DNA of 64,000 bases, taken from the NCBI RefSeq assembly GCF_900107275.1, contig NZ_FNPI01000001.1, positions 1,106,056 to 1,170,055 of the forward strand. The letters are read 5' to 3'. A program made the position numbers and the translations under genes. Source of the DNA: Evansella caseinilytica (GTDB lineage: Bacteria; Bacillota; Bacilli; Bacillales; Salisediminibacteriaceae). Each line of letters starts with the position of its first letter. Within the stretch, counting starts at the first letter, position 1. Shown one piece after another: positions 53,661 through 62,452 of the stretch. Under the pieces are notes generated by a model. The model was not told the DNA's origin. It saw only the letters and a program-made list of their open reading frames with translations, and made no database searches.

Positions 53661-54956
53661 TTATGCAAAAGGCCATTCGGAGAATGCATGCTCCACCGCG
53701 CTGATTGTTTTCCTGATATCTTCTTCTGTATGGGCGATTGTCAGGAACAAGGCCTCATATTTCGAAGGCGCCAAATTGATTTTTTGCTTCAGCATCGCTT
53801 TAAAGAAGTAAGCAAACATCTCGCTGTTGCTGCTTTCGGCATCCTTGTAGTTTTTCACTTCCGTCACGTCAAAATAAACGGTCAGAGCGCCTTTCAGACG
53901 GTTAATGACAACAGGAATGTTATCTTCGTCCGCGGCTTTCATGATGCCGCGTTCGAGCATGGCGCCAAGCATGTCCAGCCGGTCATAAATTCCTTTTTCC
54001 TGCAGCACTTCAAGACAAGCGATTCCGGAGCGGATCGATGCCGGATTCCCTGCCATTGTCCCAGCCTGATAAGCGGGGCCGAGCGGTGCAACCTGTTCCA
54101 TGATTTGCCGTTTGCCGCCGTACGCGCCGATAGGGAGACCGCCGCCGATAATTTTCCCGAGGGCAGTTAAATCCGGTTCCACGCCGAGGAGGTTTTGTGC
54201 TCCGCCGTACATAAACCGAAAGGCGGTGATGACTTCATCATAGATAACCAAAGCACCGGCAGCATGGGCAAGTTCATTTACTTTTTCCAAGAACTGAGGT
54301 TCCGGCTGGACGATGCCGAAATTTCCGACAATCGGCTCCACCAGAATACCAGCTACTTGGTGACCCCAGTGTTCAAGTGCTTGCTGAAAGCTGTCGATAT
54401 CGTTGAACGGGACGGTGATGACTTCCTTGGCAATGCTTTCAGGTACACCAGCAGAATCAGGATTGCCTAAAGTGGATGGTCCGGAACCGGCGGCAACGAG
54501 AACGAGGTCGGAGTGGCCGTGATAGCAACCGGCAAATTTAATGATTTTGTTTCTGCCGGTGTAAGCGCGCGCCACCCGAATCGTTGTCATGACAGCTTCC
54601 GTACCTGAATTGACAAAGCGGATGCGTTCCATGGATGGAATTGCTTCACGGAGCATGACGGCAAAGGTGTTCTCGTGTATCGTCGGAGTGCCGTATAATA
54701 CGCCGTCTTCGGCCGCTGCCTGGATCGCTTTTGTGATATGGGGATGTGCGTGGCCGGTGATAATCGGTCCGTAAGCGGCCAGGTAGTCGATGTATTGATT
54801 TCCGTCCACATCCCAAAAGTAAGCGCCCTTTGCCTTTTTCATAAATACAGGAGCACCGCCGCCGACGGCTTTGTATGAGCGGGACGGGCTGTTGACGCCG
54901 CCTAAAATCACCTCCTGTGCTTCTTGATATAGTTGTTCTGACTGTTGGAATGGCAT
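53661..54956 (-). CDS. hemL: Glutamate-1-semialdehyde 2,1-aminomutase (HemL/GsaB)
   Basis: 431 residues from ATG at 54956 after AAGGAGG; 13 upstream codons are excluded. Class III aminotransferase fold: [62 protein letters not shown], and Lys268 in [18 protein letters not shown] binds PLP, with Asp240 ([10 protein letters not shown]) at the ring nitrogen. It converts glutamate 1-semialdehyde to 5-aminolevulinate for haem. The position in the yga block and the PTIHENTFA wording fit the B. subtilis GsaB paralogue; a second copy in the hem operon would be expected elsewhere. Confidence 0.93.
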   Translation of the reverse strand: MPFQQSEQLYQEAQEVILGGVNSPSRSYKAVGGGAPVFMKKAKGAYFWDVDGNQYIDYLAAYGPIITGHAHPHITKAIQAAAEDGVLYGTPTIHENTFAVMLREAIPSMERIRFVNSGTEAVMTTIRVARAYTGRNKIIKFAGCYHGHSDLVLVAAGSGPSTLGNPDSAGVPESIAKEVITVPFNDIDSFQQALEHWGHQVAGILVEPIVGNFGIVQPEPQFLEKVNELAHAAGALVIYDEVITAFRFMYGGAQNLLGVEPDLTALGKIIGGGLPIGAYGGKRQIMEQVAPLGPAYQAGTMAGNPASIRSGIACLEVLQEKGIYDRLDMLGAMLERGIMKAADEDNIPVVINRLKGALTVYFDVTEVKNYKDAESSNSEMFAYFFKAMLKQKINLAPSKYEALFLTIAHTEEDIRKTISAVEHAFSEWPFA

Positions 54957-55138
54957 GGTTGTGGATACCTCCTTGAAAAATCCTCTTCTTTCCATAGTTT
55001 ATCATGAACTTTTTTCACAAAAGAGTCAACTGAATCGCGGCGCTATTGATTTTTGTTTCCACTAATCACGGAGATGCCTTTCTTGAAACGTTTCGTCCCA
55101 TTCGGTAAACTTATATCGGTGTCAGAAGAGGAGGAATC

Positions 55139-56152
55139 ATGATGAATGTCGTGGAAGTGGAAGGACTGCGGAAGGAGTTTAAATCGTACTCCAGCCGCTC
55201 CGGGCTGGCAGGAGCCTTTCGGGATTTGTTTACAAGAAATTATCAGGTGCTGCGTGCAGTCAATGATATTTCCCTTCATATTAAAAAGGGAGAGATGGTC
55301 GGATATATCGGAGAAAACGGCGCCGGGAAGTCAACGACGATCAAGATGCTTACGGGGATATTAACGCCAACGGCAGGACGGATTCTTGTCAATGGCATGA
55401 ATCCCCATAAGGAGAGGGAAAAATTTGTGCGGACGATTGGCGTTGTTTTCGGTCAGCGATCGCAATTATGGTGGGATATTGCCGTGCAGGAATCGTTCCG
55501 GCTGTTAAAAAAAGTATATAAAGTGTCTGATGATGCGTATGAGGCACATATGGGTGAAGTGATCGCGACATTGGACATCGGGCCGCTGCTCGATAAACCG
55601 GTGCGCAAGCTGTCGCTTGGTCAGCGCATGCGATGCGAACTCGCTGCTGCGCTGATCCATAATCCGCCGCTGCTGTTTCTGGACGAGCCGACAATCGGCC
55701 TGGACGTGCTTGTAAAAATGAAAATTCGCGAGTTTTTAAAGGAGATCAACCGGAAATATCAAACGACGATTTTGTTGACAACGCACGACCTCGCCGATAT
55801 TGAGGCTTTGTGTGAACGAGTGGTCCTATTAGATGAAGGAAAAATTATTTATGATGGACGATTGGATCAATTGCAAAAAAATTGGGTGGAAGGAAAGCAG
55901 ATTCATTTTGAATTTCATCATCCGGTGGAGCGTCATGCTCTCATCGAGTTGAGCGGTGGTGCCGATGTTAAATGGCGGCAAGGAGAGCGGTGCAACGAAT
56001 GGATTGCCGGTATCGAAGGAGATGAAGAGGCGGTTTCACAACTGATGAGCCGGGTGATACAGCAGCATCCAATATCCGATGTTAAAGTTAATCAGGCTTC
56101 CACCGAGGAAATTATTCGAAATATATATGAAGAAGGGCTCACCCATGGGTAA
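55139..56152 (+). CDS. ABC-2 type exporter ATP-binding protein
   Basis: 337 residues. ATG at 55139 and 55142, behind AGAGGAGGA. Walker A GENGAGKST, Q-loop GVVFGQRSQLWWD, signature LSLGQRMRCELAAAL, Walker B LLFLDEPTIGLDV, H-loop TTHDLADIEAL; a C-terminal extension (about 240-337) follows. The GQRSQLWWD wording is typical of the COG4586 ATPases that go with two COG4587/COG3694 permeases. The trio forms an exporter of unknown substrate. It is the first gene of a three-gene operon and diverges from hemL. Confidence 0.9.
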   Translation: MMNVVEVEGLRKEFKSYSSRSGLAGAFRDLFTRNYQVLRAVNDISLHIKKGEMVGYIGENGAGKSTTIKMLTGILTPTAGRILVNGMNPHKEREKFVRTIGVVFGQRSQLWWDIAVQESFRLLKKVYKVSDDAYEAHMGEVIATLDIGPLLDKPVRKLSLGQRMRCELAAALIHNPPLLFLDEPTIGLDVLVKMKIREFLKEINRKYQTTILLTTHDLADIEALCERVVLLDEGKIIYDGRLDQLQKNWVEGKQIHFEFHHPVERHALIELSGGADVKWRQGERCNEWIAGIEGDEEAVSQLMSRVIQQHPISDVKVNQASTEEIIRNIYEEGLTHG

Positions 56153-56945
56153 TTCAGCAGTGTATTTGGAGATGATCCGCATACGTTTTTTAATGATGCT
56201 TGCGTATCGAACGAATTATTACAGCGGAATATTGATATATTCGATTAATATCGGCGCTTACTATTTTTTGTGGCAGGCGATATACGGAGCGCAGGAGTCG
56301 ATACAGGGAATGGATGCTGCCCAAATGACGACATATGTTGCCGTAGCCTGGATGGCAAGAGCTTTTTATTTTAACAATATTGACCGAGAAATTGCCCAGG
56401 AAATACAGGAGGGGAAAGTAGCTGTGGAAATGATCCGGCCGTATCATTATCTCGGCGTGAAAACAATGCAGGGACTCGGAGAAGGACTGTTCCGGCTACT
56501 GTTCTTCTCGCTGCCGGGGATGGTGGTGATCTGGCTCGCTTTTCCAATAACATTTTCTGATAATTTTGCAGTATGGGGTTTCTTTTTTATCTCCATCCTG
56601 TTCAGTTTCATTGTAAATACACAAATTAATTTGTTGACGGGAATGGCGACGTTTTTCCTTTTATATAATACCGGTCTAATACGCGGAAAACGGGTGGTGA
56701 TCGACTTGTTTTCCGGTCTTCTGCTGCCGATATCCTTCTATCCGTTATGGGCGCAGGAGATCATGCAATTCTTGCCGTTTCAGGCGATCAGCTATATCCC
56801 GTCGATGATTTTTACAGAGGCCTTCACCGGAACGGAAATATATCAGGCGCTTGGCATCCAGCTGTTTTGGGCGGCCGTGCTGATCATTCCGATACAGCTA
56901 ATGTGGGTGTTGGCCAAGCGTCAGCTGATCGTGCAAGGAGGGTGA
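56145..56945 (+). CDS. ABC-2 family permease, first of pair
   Basis: 266 residues from ATG 56145, which overlaps the last eight bases of the ATPase gene. Six helices. It begins with AVYLEMIRIRFLMMLAYRTNYYSGILIYSINIGAYYFLWQAIYG, characteristic of the DUF990/ABC-2 permeases coded beside COG4586 ATPases. The segment VEMIRPYHYLGVKTMQGLGEGLFRLLFF is a conserved loop of that group. It acts with the next permease and the ATPase. Confidence 0.88.
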   Translation: MGNSAVYLEMIRIRFLMMLAYRTNYYSGILIYSINIGAYYFLWQAIYGAQESIQGMDAAQMTTYVAVAWMARAFYFNNIDREIAQEIQEGKVAVEMIRPYHYLGVKTMQGLGEGLFRLLFFSLPGMVVIWLAFPITFSDNFAVWGFFFISILFSFIVNTQINLLTGMATFFLLYNTGLIRGKRVVIDLFSGLLLPISFYPLWAQEIMQFLPFQAISYIPSMIFTEAFTGTEIYQALGIQLFWAAVLIIPIQLMWVLAKRQLIVQGG

Positions 56946-56951
56946 GGTACG

Positions 56952-57737
56952 ATGTTTTATGTTTCGATTTTTTTTCAGTATGCGGCACAATACTTGAAAA
57001 CCAGGCTGACATATCGCGCGGATTTAGTTGTGGAAATACTATCCGACTTGCTTTTTCAAGCGGTTAATTTAATCTTTATTCTTGTCGTGTTCGGACATAC
57101 AACGACTCTTCACGGCTGGAGCAGAGAAGAAATCATTTTTATTTACGGCTTCTTTTTAGTTCCATATGCGATCTTCACCGCTTTTTTTAATATATGGGAT
57201 TTTAATGACCGTTATATTGTCAAAGGGGAAATGGATCGTGTTCTGACGCGCCCCGTTCATAGTCTTTTGCAAATCGTCATCGAACGGATGGAGCTGGAAT
57301 CTTTGTTCGGTGTGATCACGGGAATGGCGATCATGTTTTATGCCGGATCACGGTTAGGTCTGGAGATTCACTGGTATGATCCGCTCGTTTTGCTCATTAT
57401 GGTGATTGGCGGAGCGCTTATTTATGCCGGCATATTTATTACGCTGGCGAGCATCAGCTTTTGGTCGGACAGCAAAACGGATTTGATGCCGATGATGTAT
57501 AATATCGGCAATTACGGCCGGTATCCTGTGGATATTTATAACCGGCTGATCCGCTTTACTTTGACGTGGATTTTACCGTTTGCCTTTGTCGGCGTCTATC
57601 CATCTGCCTTTTTCCTCGGCAGAACAGACTGGTACGTGTACGCGTTTCTCACACCGGTCATGGGACTATTGTTTCTGACTATCGCGGTTGTCCTGTGGAA
57701 TCAGGGAGTAAAGCATTACCGCGGGGCGGGAAATTAG
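56952..57737 (+). CDS. ABC-2 family permease, second of pair
   Basis: 261 residues, ATG seven bases behind the first permease, with GGAGGGTGAGG. Six helices; FFQYAAQYLKTRLTYRADLVVEILSDLLFQAVNLIFILVVFGH and the DRVLTRPVHSLLQIVIERMELESLF segment parallel the first permease (VEMIRPYHYLGVK...). FYAGSRLGLEIHWYD is in the middle loop. The two permeases are paralogues that would form a heterodimer. A MITE-like element begins five bases after the stop codon. Confidence 0.88.
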   Translation: MFYVSIFFQYAAQYLKTRLTYRADLVVEILSDLLFQAVNLIFILVVFGHTTTLHGWSREEIIFIYGFFLVPYAIFTAFFNIWDFNDRYIVKGEMDRVLTRPVHSLLQIVIERMELESLFGVITGMAIMFYAGSRLGLEIHWYDPLVLLIMVIGGALIYAGIFITLASISFWSDSKTDLMPMMYNIGNYGRYPVDIYNRLIRFTLTWILPFAFVGVYPSAFFLGRTDWYVYAFLTPVMGLLFLTIAVVLWNQGVKHYRGAGN

Positions 57738-57742
57738 TAAAA

Positions 57743-58046
57743 ATGTTTGTTCAAAAAGATTGCTTTTTATCTTTTTGAACAAACACGAAGCAACAAGCCG
57801 TACTTCACTGAGATACTGCGAGCTGTCTCATTGTGTCATCGCGTGCGATGGCACTTGGATATTCGTCGAAGCATTGCTTGCAGAGGAAGAGACAATGAGT
57901 GGAGCCGATGCATTCTTTTAAAGTCAGCTAGGAGTGGTTTTCTGGAGTCAGGATGACGACATTTCGCCGTTGCTCATAGGACGTGAGCAGTAGTTAGGCG
58001 GAATTGAGACGCATCGAGCGGAACTATTGCCTTTTGGAATATGCTC
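57743..58046 (+). mobile_element. MITE-like element, 304 bp, with 5-bp target duplication
   Basis: Left end ATGTTTGTTCAAAAAGATTG is a hairpin closing with ATCTTTTTGAACAAACAC; right end is CCTTTTGGAATATGCTC. TAAAA is repeated at 57738-57742 and 58047-58051. The interior from about 57800 to 57920 matches 19845-19970 closely. It lacks about 100 bases of the right half relative to the 409-bp copy. Confidence 0.8.
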
Positions 58047-58109
58047 TAAAAACATATTCCATGTCCTAAAACGAAATGTCACCTCATATGGTTAATAGAG
58101 GTGATGGCG

Positions 58110-58541
58110 ATGAAATACCTCTTCCTATTGGTCGTTTTTCTTGTTGCTGCTCTCGGAATCGGAATGAGCTTTTATCTGCTGGTAAAACAACAGCCTGCGG
58201 AAAGACAGCGGATTTCACTGCGGAATTTCGTCGTCTTAGTCTTAGTTTACGTCACTGTTACATGCGGCTTCGGAGCTGTTTATCTAGGGCTCGAAGTGAC
58301 GGGGCATCGCGTGCTGACGGAAGGCGGCAAGCTGATTGCGCATGACTCCGTTTTTCATTTGGTGGAGGACGTGCTCTATTTTAGTTCCGTTACGTTATTA
58401 ACCGTCGGCTACGGAGATATTACGCCTCAAGGAATCGGCCGGTGGATCGCGATGATTCAAGCTCTGATCGGCTATTTGCTTCCCGCTGCATTCGTGGTAA
58501 CCACGGTTTTTTACCGCGAACGTCAGAGGCAACATTTGTAG
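58110..58541 (+). CDS. Small potassium channel family protein
   Basis: 143 residues from ATG 58110 after AGAGGTGAT; a GTG at 58101 overlaps that site. Helices at about 3-23, 40-60 and 112-133. Between the last two is a pore loop with the selectivity filter TVGYGD (98-103, in SSVTLLTVGYGDITPQG), the mark of K+ channels. It has an extra N-terminal helix and no RCK or ligand domain. It probably forms a tetrameric K+ pore; gating is unknown. The upstream MITE may carry or separate its promoter. Confidence 0.88.
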   Translation: MKYLFLLVVFLVAALGIGMSFYLLVKQQPAERQRISLRNFVVLVLVYVTVTCGFGAVYLGLEVTGHRVLTEGGKLIAHDSVFHLVEDVLYFSSVTLLTVGYGDITPQGIGRWIAMIQALIGYLLPAAFVVTTVFYRERQRQHL

Positions 58542-58604
58542 GGGAAAAGATTTTTCGTTATGCTTATATGTATATGGAAGATGCACATATAGGAGGTTGC
58601 GAAT

Positions 58605-59078
58605 ATGACAGTTGAAGTAGGACAGATTGTACCCGATGTAACGCTAAAGGGGAATGGCGGGAAGGAAGTCAGCTTATCCGCTTACCGCGGTAAATACGTT
58701 GTACTGTATTTTTACCCGAAGGATATGACTCCGGGTTGTACGACGGAAGCCTGCGATTTCCGTGACCATCACACAAGCTTTCAGGATTTGAACGCGGTGA
58801 TTCTTGGCGTAAGTCCTGATCCGGTTGACCGCCACGAAAAGTTTATCGCCAAGTATGATCTCCCCTTTGAGTTGCTGGCAGATGAGGACCAACGCTTAGC
58901 GGAAATGTTTGGTGTCTGGACGTTAAAGAAAAACTTTGGGAAAGAATATATGGGAATCGAGCGTTCCACGTTTATTCTCGATCCTGCCGGCATGCTCATC
59001 AAGGAGTGGCGCAAGGTGAAGGTGAAGGGACACGTGGAAGAAGCGCTGGAATATTTGTCTGACATTGAGAAGGAGTAA
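58605..59078 (+). CDS. bcp: Thioredoxin-dependent thiol peroxidase, Bcp/PrxQ (YgaF)
   Basis: 157 residues, ATG after AGGAGG. Peroxiredoxin fold with YFYPKDMTPGCTTEACDFRD: Cys45 is peroxidatic and Cys50 resolving, the PrxQ arrangement. The Arg of the active site lies in GIERSTFILDP. It reduces hydrogen and organic peroxides with thioredoxin. It is three genes upstream of perR, so control by peroxide is plausible, but I see no PerR box directly before it. Equivalent to B. subtilis ygaF. Confidence 0.95.
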   Translation: MTVEVGQIVPDVTLKGNGGKEVSLSAYRGKYVVLYFYPKDMTPGCTTEACDFRDHHTSFQDLNAVILGVSPDPVDRHEKFIAKYDLPFELLADEDQRLAEMFGVWTLKKNFGKEYMGIERSTFILDPAGMLIKEWRKVKVKGHVEEALEYLSDIEKE

Positions 59079-59162
59079 AAAGAAGGACGAATTGATCTGA
59101 AATAACGGTGCAGACTTCGACGATTTTTCCTTGAGTTGGAAATTGTAATTGGAGTGACAAGG

Positions 59163-59621
59163 ATGAAGCAAGTTTTGCCATTAATGTTAATTGCGATAAT
59201 AGTCGGAGGAGCACTATTTTTTTTAAGCGATTCCTATGAAGAAGAACGATTTCTTCCAGAATGGAGCAATATTCAAACAACGGAAAATTGGGAGGTAACG
59301 CTTTTTTTTAATGAGATACATTCCGATACACCGGAAATCGGCGTTCGCTTAGAATTGTTAAGTGGAGATCATGAGATAGCGGCTCTTGAATTTTTCATGG
59401 AAACATGGCATGGCGGCTTTTACTACCAGGATCTAACAATGAATAATTTTGATGGCACGGTAATATATTCTGAAAATTGTCAGTTTTGCACTGGGGACGA
59501 GCCTGAATATGGTTACGGCAATTTAGTTCTGAATTGGCGGCAGAACGGAGAAATCTATACAGAATTTATTTATTTCGATGTTTTAGCAAACGGGCTGTGG
59601 TTTCAACAACAGAAAAAATAG
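59163..59621 (+). CDS. Hypothetical membrane-anchored or secreted protein
   Basis: 152 residues from ATG 59163 after GGAGTGAC. Residues 3-21 (QVLPLMLIAIIVGGALFFL) are one hydrophobic segment, either an uncleaved anchor or a signal peptide without a clear cut site. The rest is a beta-rich external domain with a C-x-x-C pair (Cys106, Cys109 in ENCQFCTGDEPEYGYG), which could form a disulfide or bind metal. I do not recognise the family. It is followed by a terminator. Confidence 0.65.
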   Translation: MKQVLPLMLIAIIVGGALFFLSDSYEEERFLPEWSNIQTTENWEVTLFFNEIHSDTPEIGVRLELLSGDHEIAALEFFMETWHGGFYYQDLTMNNFDGTVIYSENCQFCTGDEPEYGYGNLVLNWRQNGEIYTEFIYFDVLANGLWFQQQKK

Positions 59622-59717
59622 ACGGCAAGTGTCCAAACCAATATCAACCAGGATCATATACTTTAGTGAACGGTGACATAACGATCCCTCTTTTATTGAT
59701 CTGGTGCTCTCTGTTTT

Positions 59718-59749
59718 AGCGAGACGAACAAGTCTCGCTTTTTTTTTTT
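59718..59749 (+). terminator. Terminator downstream of the secreted protein gene
   Basis: Perfect 8-bp stem AGCGAGAC/GTCTCGCT with loop GAACAA, followed by ten T. Confidence 0.92.
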
Positions 59750-59974
59750 AGAACTCTGGCTCGAAAACGTGGTGGACAACTATGCCGCTAAAACGGCGTT
59801 GCCTTATTCCTCCGTTGCTTATGCCGCCGTGTCTCGACCTTGTTTCCTTCTTAATAAATACATCGTTAAACAGGATTTTTGATTTTTCTGATTCATAACT
59901 AGCATTATGTTTTGCCAAGAAGGTGTATGATGTGTTATTTATAAATGATAAGGTATTTTTTTGGAGAGGTTAGC

Positions 59975-60925
59975 ATGAACATTTTATCATCAGCAGATAT
60001 TCGAAAAGATTTGCGGGAAGTGCTCATCAGTAAATACGGTAATTTAACGTTTCAGTTTTATTCCGATATTTCCGAAGCAGACAAGAACTTGCCGGAAGCA
60101 GACGTACTTATTACTTACGGTGAAGATTTAACTGCCCGCCACATTGAGAAAGCAGTGAAATTAAAGTGGATCATGGTGATTTCTGCCGGATTGGACGAAA
60201 TGCCGTTTGAGGCAATCGGGAAAAGAAATATTCTTGTGACGAATGCGCGGGGCATTCATCGAACGCCGATGGCTGAATATACAATGGCGATGATGCTCCA
60301 GGCTGCCAGGCAGACAAAACGGCTTATTGAAAATGAACAACAAGGAACATGGGAACGTACACTGGCAATGACAGAGCTTTGCGGTACGACAATTTGCGTG
60401 TTAGGGACCGGGGCAATTGGGCAGGAAATTGCCAGGCTGGCAAAAGCCTTCGGAATGAAAACATCAGGAATAAACCGGACAGGTAGAAAAGTAGAGTATT
60501 TTGACCGCGTTGAACCTTGTGATAACCTGGATGTGCTTCTTACGGAGGCAGACTTTGTCGTTTCTGTCCTGCCAAAAACAAAAGCCACCGATCGGATGCT
60601 GGCAAAAAAACAGTTTCATTTAATGAAGCAAAATGCTGTTCTGATAAACATCGGCCGGGGAAATGTGATTGATGATGAAGAGCTGATAGGGGCATTGACG
60701 GAAGGAAGTATAGCCCACGCAGTACTGGATGTGTTTAATGAGGAGCCGCTGCCGAAGGAACATCCGTACTGGAGAATGAAAAACGTGACAGTCACACCTC
60801 ATTTATCAGGGCGGTCACCGGAATATCAGCCGAGAGCTCTTGAGATTTTTGAACGTAATTTAAAGGTATTTCTTCAAGGCAAAGAGAATTATATCAATCG
60901 AATTGATCCGGATAAAGGATATTAA
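59975..60925 (+). CDS. D-2-hydroxyacid dehydrogenase
   Basis: 316 residues from ATG 59975 after GGAGAGG; ten codons upstream are excluded. The NAD site is TICVLGTGAIGQEIARLAKAFGMKTSGINR. Catalytic Arg is in NIGRGNVIDDEEL, Glu in VLDVFNEEPLPKEHPYW and His in VTPHLSGRSPEY. The N-terminal half is of the phosphoglycerate-dehydrogenase-like group that includes glyoxylate/hydroxypyruvate reductases. It reduces a 2-keto acid to the D-hydroxy acid. Substrate unknown. It precedes the DarA-like gene by 23 bases, so the two may be cotranscribed. Confidence 0.9.
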   Translation: MNILSSADIRKDLREVLISKYGNLTFQFYSDISEADKNLPEADVLITYGEDLTARHIEKAVKLKWIMVISAGLDEMPFEAIGKRNILVTNARGIHRTPMAEYTMAMMLQAARQTKRLIENEQQGTWERTLAMTELCGTTICVLGTGAIGQEIARLAKAFGMKTSGINRTGRKVEYFDRVEPCDNLDVLLTEADFVVSVLPKTKATDRMLAKKQFHLMKQNAVLINIGRGNVIDDEELIGALTEGSIAHAVLDVFNEEPLPKEHPYWRMKNVTVTPHLSGRSPEYQPRALEIFERNLKVFLQGKENYINRIDPDKGY

Positions 60926-60948
60926 CTCCGTCAAGGGAGGAAGAAAAC

Positions 60949-61248
60949 ATGAAGCTGATGATATGTGTGGTTAATAACCGTTACGCAAACGAAATGGAGC
61001 GGCAGTTAAAGAAAAAAGGCTATCGGATGACGGAATTGGCCAGTAGCGGCGGGTTTATGAAAAAGGGGAATACGACGTTTTTGTTTGGAATTCAAAATGA
61101 AGATTTAAACTCGTTGCGCCAGGAAATGCAAAGGATCTGCCTGGATGTAGAAAAGAAAAAAGGAAAGTTGCGAGGGGGAGAAAGCCGTTATACGTCCTTT
61201 GTCATTAACGTGAAGGACAGCCTTCCTCTCATGAATCAATTAAAATAA
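60949..61248 (+). CDS. DarA/PstA-like protein (DUF970), possible cyclic-di-AMP binder
   Basis: 99 residues, ATG after GGGAGGAAG. The fold and motif of the PII-like c-di-AMP receptor are recognisable: MKLMICVVNNRYANEMERQLKKKGYRMTELASSGGFMKKGNTTFLFGIQNEDLNSL; DarA has LATTGGFLRAGNTTFLIG. The B- and T-loop regions of DarA (109 residues) are shorter here and the C-terminus differs. It may bind c-di-AMP or another nucleotide, or have lost binding. It sits directly upstream of perR. Confidence 0.78.
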   Translation: MKLMICVVNNRYANEMERQLKKKGYRMTELASSGGFMKKGNTTFLFGIQNEDLNSLRQEMQRICLDVEKKKGKLRGGESRYTSFVINVKDSLPLMNQLK

Positions 61249-61328
61249 ATTTGTCAGACGATATTCTGACGCTTTTGTGAATTTCATTATGATTTTAGAT
61301 ATATACTTACTTATATATGGTGCTAACA

Positions 61329-61358
61329 TTGACAAAAATTATCTCCTTTATGTATACT
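61329..61358 (+). promoter_or_regulatory. perR promoter
   Basis: TTGACA (61329-61334), 18 bases, TATACT (61353-61358): a near-consensus SigA promoter 50 bases before perR. Confidence 0.75.
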
Positions 61359-61360
61359 GA

Positions 61361-61375
61361 TTATAACAATTATAA
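61361..61375. promoter_or_regulatory. PerR box
   Basis: TTATAACAATTATAA differs at one position from the PerR box TTATAATNATTATAA. It starts two bases after the -10, so bound PerR would block its own promoter, as in B. subtilis. Confidence 0.88.
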
Positions 61376-61408
61376 AATAAGAATCTTTTTTGGAAGAGGT
61401 GAGACAAA

Positions 61409-61852
61409 ATGGAAAACCATCGACTTCAGGAGGCTTTGCATTCTTTAAAAAGCACCAAAGTTCGTATGACTCCTCAACGCCATGCAATTTTAGAATTTTT
61501 ATTTAATGCCAAAATGCATCCGACTGCCGATGAAATATATAAAGCATTGGAAGGAAAATTCCCTAATATGAGTGTTGCAACAGTCTATAACAATTTAAGG
61601 GTGTTTAAAGAAGTCGGCCTTGTTAGAGAACTCACTTACGGGGACTCTTCCAGCAGATTTGACAGTAATACATCTGATCATTATCACGTCATTTGTGAAG
61701 AATGTGGTAAAATGGTAGATTTTCACTACCCTGGATTAGATGAAGTGGAAACGTTGGCTGAGCATGTCACTAACTTTACTATAAAACACCACCGTATGGA
61801 AATTTACGGTGTCTGTCCTGATTGTATTAAAAAGGAAAAACAACAACATTAA
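61409..61852 (+). CDS. perR: Peroxide-responsive repressor PerR
   Basis: 147 residues, ATG after AAGAGGTG. N-terminal winged helix (about 1-83: [52 protein letters not shown]). The regulatory iron/manganese ligands are all at the B. subtilis positions: His37, Asp85, His91, His93 and Asp104. The structural zinc ligands are Cys96, 99, 136 and 139. His37 and His91 are the residues oxidised by peroxide when Fe is bound. Asp104 separates PerR from Fur. It represses catalase, peroxiredoxin and related genes, and itself through the box at 61361. Confidence 0.97.
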   Translation: MENHRLQEALHSLKSTKVRMTPQRHAILEFLFNAKMHPTADEIYKALEGKFPNMSVATVYNNLRVFKEVGLVRELTYGDSSSRFDSNTSDHYHVICEECGKMVDFHYPGLDEVETLAEHVTNFTIKHHRMEIYGVCPDCIKKEKQQH

Positions 61853-61853
61853 A

Positions 61854-61887
61854 AAGAAGCTGGACGTTAACAATCCAGCTTCTTTTT
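61854..61887 (+). terminator. Terminator after perR
   Basis: Perfect 11-bp stem AAGAAGCTGGA/TCCAGCTTCTT with a 9-base loop, flanked by A and T tracts. Confidence 0.92.
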
Positions 61888-61899
61888 ATGGGTGCGGCC

Positions 61900-61934
61900 C
61901 CCCATGTCACAAAATTGTGCGGGACATGGGGTGT
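61900..61934. repeat. Palindromic copy of the 28-nt repeat
   Basis: 61907-61934 equals 13995-14022. Here it is part of a larger hairpin: CCCCATGTC (61900-61908) pairs with GACATGGGG (61923-61931), with CACAAAATTGTG inside. It lies between perR and ygzB, which converge, and its last base is the first of the ygzB stop codon complement. Confidence 0.75.
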
Positions 61935-62287
61935 TAAAATTTCTTCTTTTTATTATACGTTTCATCAAATTCTTTTCCTTCGAGTGATTTATCCAATGTC
62001 AACGGCTCGCTGCAATACATGCAGGCATCAACTCTTCCAAGCATTTTTGTCAGCTTTCCGCAGTTAGGGCACTCTACTTGTACTGTTTTCGATGACAGCA
62101 TACCGATCCAAAAATAAATGATTGTACTTGCTATAATGCAAAGAAACCCTAAAATCATAAACAGTGTCATGAACAAAGCGCTTGTTTTGAAGAAAAGCCC
62201 GAAATACATAACGATGATACCGCCAAAAATAAGGACGAGTGCGAACGTTCTGATTTTATTGATTTTGTTCGAATATTTTATTCCCAT
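61934..62287 (-). CDS. ygzB: UPF0295 membrane protein YgzB
   Basis: 117 residues, ATG after AGGGAGG. Two helices (about 11-33 and 38-62), [29 protein letters not shown], then a zinc-ribbon-like [26 protein letters not shown] with two CxxC pairs and a charged tail ending [14 protein letters not shown]. Length and pattern match YgzB of B. subtilis, which lies beside perR. Function unknown. Confidence 0.93.
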   Translation of the reverse strand: MGIKYSNKINKIRTFALVLIFGGIIVMYFGLFFKTSALFMTLFMILGFLCIIASTIIYFWIGMLSSKTVQVECPNCGKLTKMLGRVDACMYCSEPLTLDKSLEGKEFDETYNKKKKF

Positions 62288-62452
62288 TGAAGTTCCCTCC
62301 TAAATTGAAAGTATAGCACACTTTCATATACAATCACTACATAAGTACATGTGGTGATGGATGAATAAACTTGAAGGTTTTCTAACATTGCCGTCGAACA
62401 TTAATATTAAGTAAGTGAGCTAAAATTCGTCTTTTTGGTGGGAGGCTTCTTT

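Noticed and set aside
53526..54170. 214-codon plus-strand frame over the gltB-hemL spacer and hemL
   Set aside because: Mostly antisense to hemL; no ribosome binding site.
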